A model generated the notes under the pieces. The model saw nothing but the letters and a program-made list of their open reading frames with translations, was not told where the DNA came from and did not search any database. Below, one piece after another: positions 57,907 through 64,000 of a stretch of 64,000 nt of DNA. Made by a program: the position numbers and the translations under genes. Origin of the DNA: Klebsiella electrica (lineage in GTDB: Bacteria; Pseudomonadota; Gammaproteobacteria; Enterobacterales; Enterobacteriaceae); contig NZ_CP041247.1 of the NCBI RefSeq assembly GCF_006711645.1, positions 4,650,001 to 4,714,000 on the forward strand, read 5' to 3'. The stretch's first letter is position 1. Each line of letters starts with the position of its first letter.

Positions 57907-58665
57907 ATGCCTATTATTCAGTCTGTTGAACGAGCCCTGACGATCCTCGACCTGTTTAACGAACAAGCCACGGAACTGAAGATAACCGACATCAGTAAAC
58001 AGATGGGCCTGAGTAAAAGCACCCTCCATTCGCTGCTCAAAACCTTACAGCTGCACGGCTATATCGATCAGAACCCGGAAAATGATAAATACCGCCTGGG
58101 CATGAAGCTGGTCGAACGCGGTCATTTCGTGGTGGGGACGATGGATATTCGCCAGCAGGCGAAAATCTGGCTGACGGATCTCTCGCAGCGCACCGGGCAG
58201 ACCACCCACCTCGGCATTCTTGACGGCCACGAAGGCGTCTACATCGAGAAAATCGAAGGCAGGCTCGCCGCCATCGCCTACTCGCGCATCGGCCGCCGGC
58301 TCCCCATCCACGCAACGGCGATCGGTAAGGTGCTGATCGCCTGGCTGAGCGAGGCGGAGCAAAATACCCTGCTGGAGGGCTATCAGTACACGCCGTTTAC
58401 CCCCGCGACGCTGACCTCCCGCGAGGCGCTGCTGGCGGCGCTGGCGCAAACCCGCGCCCAGGGCTATGCGCAGGACAGCGAAGAGAATGAGCAGGGCGTG
58501 CGCTGCGTGGCGGTACCGGTGTGGAATCATGAATCGCGGGTCATTGCCGCACTGAGCCTGTCCACGCTCACCTCCCGCGTCGATGAAGCCGAGCTCGCGC
58601 GTTACCGCGCCTTGCTGGAAGAGGCCGGGCGCCAGCTGTCAAAAGCGCTGGGCTACCCGGCCTGA
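57907..58665 (+). CDS. xynR: IclR-family regulator of xylonate catabolism XynR (YagI)
   Basis: 252 residues, the length of E. coli XynR, with the same opening MPIIQSVERALTILDLFNEQ. HTH at ~20-60 (ITDISKQMGLSKSTLHSLLKTL); the IclR effector domain follows (HLGILDGHEGVYIEKIEG, RLPIHATAIGKVLIAWL, GVRCVAVPVWNH). E. coli XynR represses the yagEFGH operon and responds to xylonate. It is convergent with the yagH homologue (4 bases between stops), as in E. coli. Confidence 0.9.
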   Translation: MPIIQSVERALTILDLFNEQATELKITDISKQMGLSKSTLHSLLKTLQLHGYIDQNPENDKYRLGMKLVERGHFVVGTMDIRQQAKIWLTDLSQRTGQTTHLGILDGHEGVYIEKIEGRLAAIAYSRIGRRLPIHATAIGKVLIAWLSEAEQNTLLEGYQYTPFTPATLTSREALLAALAQTRAQGYAQDSEENEQGVRCVAVPVWNHESRVIAALSLSTLTSRVDEAELARYRALLEEAGRQLSKALGYPA

Positions 58666-58669
58666 AGAC

Positions 58670-60289
58670 TTAGCCGACTACCGGCTCATAGCTAAAGTAG
58701 TCAAAATCCGCATAGCAGCCGTCGCCGCTGATATCCTCGCAGTGCAGGCCGACAAAAGCGCCGGTGAAGAACCCGCGCCCGCCGATGTAATCATCCGACA
58801 GCTTCCAGGCGGCATATTCCACCGGCACGGTGTGCCACTGCTCGCCGTCAAACGAGTAGCTGTAGCGATAGACAAGATGGTCGACATCAACCCGTAACCA
58901 CACGCTCTGCGCGGCATCCGGGACCGCAATCGGATGTTCATGCAGCGGCCACGACGGCACGTTGTGGTCAAGCTGCAATACCTTAATGGTTCTGCCCTGC
59001 CCCTCTTCATAGTCAACGAAGCAGTAGCTCCAGTTTTTGCTGTTGTAATAGCAGGTTAAGCCGGCGCTCTGCTGAAAATTCTCCGGAGCAAACTCCATCC
59101 GCGTTTCGGCGCGGAAAGCAAAGTGCTGCCAGCGCCGGGCGACGGTGGACTGGGTGAACGTCGAGTTGAGCGAATCGTTGCCATACAGGCGCAGAAAACC
59201 TGGCCGGGCATGCAGCGAGCCCAAGGTCTCGTCGAAGGGGATACGCAGCGTTTGCAGCTCCGGGTCGAGCGTCGGGCAGTTGAACTCTTCTCGCCAGCGC
59301 TCATCAGCCACGACACGACTTTCGGCCATTTGCGGCCCCGGCACGTTCAGCTGCGCGTGTTTGCCCCCTTCCACCGACGGCCAGCCGTCGTGCCAGGCGA
59401 TGCGCGCGATGCCGGTTTCCCGCCCCAGCGAGCAGTAGCCGCGCCCGCCGGAGGCCAGCAGCGGCACGCCGGGTAAGCGCTGCGGGCGGCTGGTGAGATA
59501 GGCCATATACCATTCGCCGGTGTGCGTCTCCAGCAGCGAACCGTGGCCGCTTTTCTGCAGCGGATTTTCCGGCAGATGCCAGCTGGTCATCAGCGTCCCG
59601 TCCGGGTGCAGTTCGTACGGCCCGGCGATATTTTTCGCTCTCAGTACCACCACCGCATGTTCATAACTGGTGCCGCCTTCGGCCACCAGAAGATAGTACC
59701 AGCCCTCTTTATGGTACAGATGGGCCCCTTCGGTATAGCGCAGCGCCGTCCCGGTAAACAGGGTTTTTCGCGTCTTCGACAGGGTCTGCGTCTGCGGGAA
59801 ATACTCCTGCAGGACGATCGTACAGTGCGGGTCACTGTGGTGACGCGGCCCCCACGGGCGGTAAATATAATATTTACGCCCATCCGAATCGTGAAACAGC
59901 GACGGGTCAAAGCCGCCGTTACCCATCGCTATCGGCTCACTCCACGGCCCTTCAATGGAGGGGGCGGTGACCAGATAGTTGCGACCGTTTTTCCACGGCG
60001 AATCGACGATTTTCACGTCGGTATACAGCAGCCAGAACAGCCCGTCGGCGTAGCTCAGGCACGGCGCCCAGATCCCGCCGGAGTCGGGGTTGCCTTTCAT
60101 ATCCAGCATCGATACGCGGTCCAGCGGCGTACTCACCAGCGACCAGTTTTTCAAATCCCGCGAGTGGTAAATGCGCACCCCCGGAAACCACTCGAAGGTG
60201 GACGTCGCGATGTAGTAATCCTCGCCCTGGCGGCACATTGACGGGTCCGGGTTAAACCCGGTCAGAACAGGGTTAGTAATCGTGTACAT
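58670..60289 (-). CDS. yagH: GH43 beta-xylosidase (YagH-like)
   Basis: 539 residues, family 43 subfamily with a C-terminal concanavalin-like domain (~320-539). Catalytic residues: Asp15 (FNPDPS), Asp128 (GGFDPSLFHD) and Glu187 (YTEGAHLY). There is no signal peptide, so it acts in the cytoplasm on imported xylosides. It starts 12 bases after the transporter gene stop, forming an operon with it. Confidence 0.92.
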   Translation of the reverse strand: MYTITNPVLTGFNPDPSMCRQGEDYYIATSTFEWFPGVRIYHSRDLKNWSLVSTPLDRVSMLDMKGNPDSGGIWAPCLSYADGLFWLLYTDVKIVDSPWKNGRNYLVTAPSIEGPWSEPIAMGNGGFDPSLFHDSDGRKYYIYRPWGPRHHSDPHCTIVLQEYFPQTQTLSKTRKTLFTGTALRYTEGAHLYHKEGWYYLLVAEGGTSYEHAVVVLRAKNIAGPYELHPDGTLMTSWHLPENPLQKSGHGSLLETHTGEWYMAYLTSRPQRLPGVPLLASGGRGYCSLGRETGIARIAWHDGWPSVEGGKHAQLNVPGPQMAESRVVADERWREEFNCPTLDPELQTLRIPFDETLGSLHARPGFLRLYGNDSLNSTFTQSTVARRWQHFAFRAETRMEFAPENFQQSAGLTCYYNSKNWSYCFVDYEEGQGRTIKVLQLDHNVPSWPLHEHPIAVPDAAQSVWLRVDVDHLVYRYSYSFDGEQWHTVPVEYAAWKLSDDYIGGRGFFTGAFVGLHCEDISGDGCYADFDYFSYEPVVG

Positions 60290-60301
60290 ATTGCCTCCTG
60301 C

Positions 60302-61681
60302 TTAATGGGATGTCGCGGCAGCGGCGGCAGAAACATCCTCTTCCTGCTCCGCGCGATGTTGACGTAATTGCTGGCTGATAGCCTCCACCCGGGCATCGCT
60401 CAGTTTGTACAGTGAGAGCATGATGAACATGCCGACATAGAGCACCACCGGCACCACGCAGAACAGGATTTTGATGGTGGTTAATACCTCAACCGGCTGC
60501 ACGCTGCTGCTGGCGGAGTAGTTCACGTAGGCCAGAATCCAGCCCACGACCGCGCCGCCGATGGCCAGGCCAATCTTCAGGCTGAACAGATAGGTGGAAA
60601 AAACCAGCCCGTCGAGACGTCGCCCGCTGCGGCTTTCTTCGTAATCCACCACGTCTGAGGCCATCAGCCATTGCAGCGGCGTGGTGGTGTTAAAGACGAA
60701 CAGGAAGACGATGTTGAGCGCGAAAATCAGCGCGATATAGTCAGCCGGAGTGACGAAAATCAGCAGGCTAATCAGGGAGTAAATCACGATAATCGCTTTA
60801 AAGGCCTTCACCCGATCGAAGCGTCCCAGCAGGCGCGAAGAGGCCAGCGAACCGAACATGGTGGCGATGCTGCCGTAGAGCAGGAACTGCATCGCCATCT
60901 CCGGATGGTCCATCACGTATTTCACGAAGTAGAGCGTGGCCCCACCGCGAACCACGTTGGAGCAGGTCGCCATCATTTTGAAAGCACACATGATGCGCCA
61001 CTGGGTATTGCCGAACAGCAGCTTAAGATCTTTCGTTACCGATGCGCCCGGCTGCACATCGAAGGTGTAGCGCTCTTTGGTGGTGAAGAAGCACACGTAC
61101 AGCAGCACCACGCCAATCAGCCCCAGCACGCACATCGCGCCAAAATAGCCTGTCTGTTCGTTGCCCTTGCCAATAAAGCCAACCAGCGGCAGCGCGATCC
61201 CGCTAATCGCCAGCGACCCGGCGGCGGCGAGGAAAAAACGCCATGATTGCAGCGCATGGCGCTCTTTCGGATCCGCCGTAATCACCCCCGGCATCGCGCA
61301 GTAGGGGACGTTAACGAAGGTGTAGACCAGCGTCAGCAGAATGTAGGTCACGCTGGCATAGATAATTTTGCCCTGCGCGGAAAAGTCCGGCGTGTAGAAG
61401 GTCAGCATACAGACGATGCCGAACGGAATGGCGCCCCACAGCAGGAACGGGCGGAACTGACCGTAGCGGGTACGGGTGCGGTCCACCAACAGCCCCATCA
61501 GCGGATCGGTGACGGCATCCAGCACGCGGGAAACCAAAAACAGCGTCCCCATAATACCGGCGGAGAGGCCAAACACATCGGTGTAGAAATAGGCCAGCAG
61601 AAACATCGTCGCCTGCCAGACGAAACCGCACGCGGTATCGCCCAGCCCGTAGCCGATTTTATCTTTCATGGTTAATTGCAT
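60302..61681 (-). CDS. yagG: MFS/GPH sugar transporter (YagG-like)
   Basis: 459 residues from ATG 61681 (MQLTMKDKIGYGLGD; GGGGATAAAT upstream); an earlier start six codons up is less likely. Glycoside-pentoside-hexuronide symporter family with 12 helices: GDTACGFVWQATMFLLAYFYTD, VSRVLDAVTDPLMGLLVDRT. Closely matches E. coli YagG (460). Probably imports xylosides or xylonate with the GH43 enzyme encoded next. Confidence 0.92.
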   Translation of the reverse strand: MQLTMKDKIGYGLGDTACGFVWQATMFLLAYFYTDVFGLSAGIMGTLFLVSRVLDAVTDPLMGLLVDRTRTRYGQFRPFLLWGAIPFGIVCMLTFYTPDFSAQGKIIYASVTYILLTLVYTFVNVPYCAMPGVITADPKERHALQSWRFFLAAAGSLAISGIALPLVGFIGKGNEQTGYFGAMCVLGLIGVVLLYVCFFTTKERYTFDVQPGASVTKDLKLLFGNTQWRIMCAFKMMATCSNVVRGGATLYFVKYVMDHPEMAMQFLLYGSIATMFGSLASSRLLGRFDRVKAFKAIIVIYSLISLLIFVTPADYIALIFALNIVFLFVFNTTTPLQWLMASDVVDYEESRSGRRLDGLVFSTYLFSLKIGLAIGGAVVGWILAYVNYSASSSVQPVEVLTTIKILFCVVPVVLYVGMFIMLSLYKLSDARVEAISQQLRQHRAEQEEDVSAAAAATSH

Positions 61682-61988
61682 ATTTATCCCCAACCCCAAT
61701 GAGTGGAATGGCGCAAACGTCAGGGACCTGAAAAGGGAATACGTACCCGCTGCAACGTCAGGAAATCACCCATGATCCGTATGCTTACTGTTCACGTTTT
61801 CGTGTTAATAGAGTGTAAGAAGATGTGCATTTTTACGGCAATGGTCATTTTTAATTTATGAATTATGTTTTTTGGTTTTTGTGATTGCCATCGTTATAAA
61901 CAAAGGAAGGTGATAATATTTTTTCGTCTTAATTTTTAAATGGTTATAAAAAATAAAATATAGCCAAAAATGTATTTAACGCAGGCAC
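61682..61988. promoter_or_regulatory. Promoter region of yagGH homologues
   Basis: About 300 AT-rich bases between the dehydratase terminator and yagG. A CRP-like half site TGTGA-N6-TCGTT lies at 61880-61895, and a small dyad TTCACGTTTTCGTGTT at 61791-61806 could be an XynR operator. Both are weak. The region suggests yagGH is transcribed separately from yagF. Confidence 0.4.
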
Positions 61989-62023
61989 AAAAAAGCCGTC
62001 CGCGGAATATTTCCGCAGACGAC
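61989..62023 (-). terminator. Rho-independent terminator after dehydratase gene
   Basis: Read on the minus strand: GTCGTCTGCGGAA, ATA, TTCCGCGGACGGC, then TTTTTT. It lies about 18 bases past the yagF stop. Confidence 0.85.
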
Positions 62024-62040
62024 ATTGAACCTGAAATTAA

Positions 62041-64000
62041 TTAAATACCGAGTGCTTTTTTACCGGCGTTAATAACCTCGATAATTTTATCTGTGTCGTA
62101 TATACAGCCTTTCCAGGTCCCGCCGCTGACCGATTGCAGCGCCGCCCACAGGCGGGTATCGTCGGGTAAAAAATCATGGGCGTGCAGATCGGGATGCGGC
62201 GCTCTTGCCGCCAGCTCCGCCGCCCCCTCTTGCGCCGTCAGCCGCTTTTGTGGCGTGCCGATGAAGTTGACGCTGCCGGTTAAGGCCAGACGGTCGACCA
62301 CGATTTCAATGACATCGTTATCGCGCAGCTTGCCGATGGGTCCGCCCGCCAGCGCCTCCGGGGCGACGTGGCCGAAGCAGGCGCCGGTCGACACGCCGGA
62401 GAAACGGGCATCGGTGATCAGCGACACCGTCTTCCCCCATGAGACATGTTTCAGCGCCGAGGTCAGCTGATAGGTCTCTTCCATGCCGGTGCCGGACGGT
62501 CCGCCGCCGATCACCACCATAATATCGCCCCGCTCGATCTCGCCGTTTTTGATAGCCTTGATCGCCCGCTCCTCAGAGACAAACACCCGCGCCCGTCCGG
62601 TATGGCGATACACGCCGTCGTCGTCCACCACCGACGGATCGATCGCCGTGGCTTTGATCACCGATCCTTCCGGCGCAATATTGCCGACCGGGAAGGCGAC
62701 CGTGGAAGTGAGGCCTTTGGCTTTCGCCCGCGCCGGGGGGAGGATCACATCATCCGGATCGACGCCGTCCTGTTGGCGCAGACACTGGCGGAATTTTTCA
62801 CGCCGCTCGGAAGTCTGCCACCAGTCGAGGTTTTCCCCCACCGTCTGCCCAGTCACCGTCATCGCATCCAGATGCAGCAGGCCAAGATCGCGCAGGTGCA
62901 GCATCACTTCCGGTACTCCGCCGGCGAGGAAAGCCCGCACCGTCGGGTGGTAGTCCGGCCCGTTCGGCAACACGCTGACCAGCCGCGGGACGTTGCGGTT
63001 GACTCGCGTCCAGTGTGCGACATCAGGAATGGTGCACCCCGCCGCATGGGCGATGGCGGGGATGTGCAGCAGGAGGTTGGTCGAGCCGCCGAACGCCGCG
63101 TGGATAACCATCGCATTTTCGATAGCCTTATCGGTCAGAATATCGCGCGTGGTAATGCCGCGATTATCCAGTTCGCTCACCGCCCGCGCCGACTGACGAG
63201 AGATCTCCAGCCAGACGTCCTGCCCCGACGGCGCCAGCGCCGAATGCGGCAGCGCCAGGCCGAGCGCTTCCGCCACCACCTGCGAAGTGCCCGCCGTGCC
63301 TAAAAACTGGCAGCCGCCCCCCGGCGAAGCGCAGGCGCGACAGCCCAGTTCGGCGGCCTCCTGCAACGACAGCTCATGGTTGGCGTAGCGCGCGCCGATG
63401 GTCTGGACTTTACCGGCGTCTTCGCCGAAGGTCGGCGGCAGCGTCGTCCCGCCGGGCACCAGAATCGTCGGCAGATCATGCATCGCCGCCAGGGCGATCA
63501 TCGTGGCCGGCAGGCCTTTATCACAGGTGGCGACACCGATCACCGCCCGGCGCGTCGGCAGCGAGCGGATCAGCCGCCGAAACACGATCGCCGCATCGTT
63601 GCGATACGGCAGCGAGTCGAACATGCCGTGCGTACCCTGAGAGCGCCCGTCGCACGGGTCGCTGACGAAGGCGGCGAAAGGAATCCCGCCGTTGCGGGTA
63701 ATCTCTTTGGCTGCCGCCTGCATCTGCAGGCCAATTTCCCAGTGGCCGGTGTGGTAGCCCAGCGCTACCGGGCGGCCATCGCCGGCGCGAATCCCGCCCT
63801 GGGTGCCAATAATCAACACCTCTTTACCGGTGAGCTTGTTGGCGTCCCAGCCCATACCGGCGTTTTGCGTCATCCCGAACAAATTGCCGCTCGGCGATTC
63901 CATCAGCATTTGCGGCGTCAGCGGCAGCGCGCCCTGCGGACCGGCTGCATGGGTGATGACCGCATAAAACGCATCATCCTGGGGAGTGAAAATCGTCTCT
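62041..64000 (-). CDS. yagF: Xylonate dehydratase (YagF/YjhG-like, IlvD/Edd family), partial
   Basis: The frame continues to the right window edge, so only the first few codons are missing (E. coli YagF has 655). The N-terminus reads [20 protein letters not shown]. Fe-S cluster Cys are in [16 protein letters not shown] and [13 protein letters not shown]; the lyase C-terminus has [20 protein letters not shown] and TDARFSG. It converts D-xylonate to 2-keto-3-deoxy-xylonate. The aldolase yagE would be expected just beyond the window. Confidence 0.93.
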   Translation of the reverse strand, partial: ETIFTPQDDAFYAVITHAAGPQGALPLTPQMLMESPSGNLFGMTQNAGMGWDANKLTGKEVLIIGTQGGIRAGDGRPVALGYHTGHWEIGLQMQAAAKEITRNGGIPFAAFVSDPCDGRSQGTHGMFDSLPYRNDAAIVFRRLIRSLPTRRAVIGVATCDKGLPATMIALAAMHDLPTILVPGGTTLPPTFGEDAGKVQTIGARYANHELSLQEAAELGCRACASPGGGCQFLGTAGTSQVVAEALGLALPHSALAPSGQDVWLEISRQSARAVSELDNRGITTRDILTDKAIENAMVIHAAFGGSTNLLLHIPAIAHAAGCTIPDVAHWTRVNRNVPRLVSVLPNGPDYHPTVRAFLAGGVPEVMLHLRDLGLLHLDAMTVTGQTVGENLDWWQTSERREKFRQCLRQQDGVDPDDVILPPARAKAKGLTSTVAFPVGNIAPEGSVIKATAIDPSVVDDDGVYRHTGRARVFVSEERAIKAIKNGEIERGDIMVVIGGGPSGTGMEETYQLTSALKHVSWGKTVSLITDARFSGVSTGACFGHVAPEALAGGPIGKLRDNDVIEIVVDRLALTGSVNFIGTPQKRLTAQEGAAELAARAPHPDLHAHDFLPDDTRLWAALQSVSGGTWKGCIYDTDKIIEVINAGKKALGI

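Overview
The window is Enterobacterales chromosome, most likely Klebsiella (K. pneumoniae complex). The reasons are: a leuX tRNA gene next to ahr (yjgB), as in E. coli; a 274-residue GpdQ very close to the K. aerogenes enzyme; a Klebsiella-type GC-rich backbone (about 50.4-64 kb); and ERIC and REP repeats. Everything left of leuX (1-50.3 kb) is a mosaic of horizontally acquired DNA at the leuX integration hotspot. It consists of two tandem islands separated by a 26-bp copy of the leuX 3' end (37778-37803 versus 50313-50338).

Island A (1 to about 37.8 kb, left end outside the window) starts with a chaperone-usher fimbrial operon on the minus strand: regulator, chaperone, usher, subunit and an adhesin cut by the window edge. 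A decayed AT-rich stretch follows, with a 5'-truncated symE. Next is an orphan type VI secretion module: Hcp, a DUF1493 protein, an STM2901-like protein, a membrane protein and a Tlde1/DUF2778-like effector. Then come a FUSC transporter, XRE regulators and a glucitol-type PTS operon with a Gfo/Idh/MocA dehydrogenase.

The right half of island A (16-36.3 kb) is a defence island: a TIR gene broken by a stop codon and a frameshift, an SH3 putative lipoprotein, a phosphorothioate-DNA-dependent HNH endonuclease, a winged-helix HNH endonuclease, an EcoKI-like type IA hsdRMS, SOS-controlled symE with antisense symR, and a two-gene Druantia type III system (druH-druE). The order hsdR-hsdM-hsdS-symE matches the E. 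coli immigration control region, with other restriction and defence genes in the flanking positions. A broken P4-type integrase closes island A.

Island B (about 37.8-50.3 kb) carries an XRE regulator, a membrane protein, a serine resolvase, a 306-residue protein of unknown function with a Cys/His cluster, a complete IS5-family element, a NIPSNAP protein, a zinc-ribbon protein, an HNH endonuclease, a complete IS66-family element with 8-bp target duplications, and its own intact 649-residue tyrosine recombinase beside leuX.

Right of leuX is backbone. It holds ahr; a five-gene operon for uptake and hydrolysis of glycerophosphodiesters (two permeases, gpdQ, ATPase, binding protein); an approximately 1-kb array of eight REP/BIME-like units; and a xylonate/xyloside cluster equivalent to E. 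coli yagFGH with the IclR regulator XynR (YagI). The dehydratase gene runs off the right edge.
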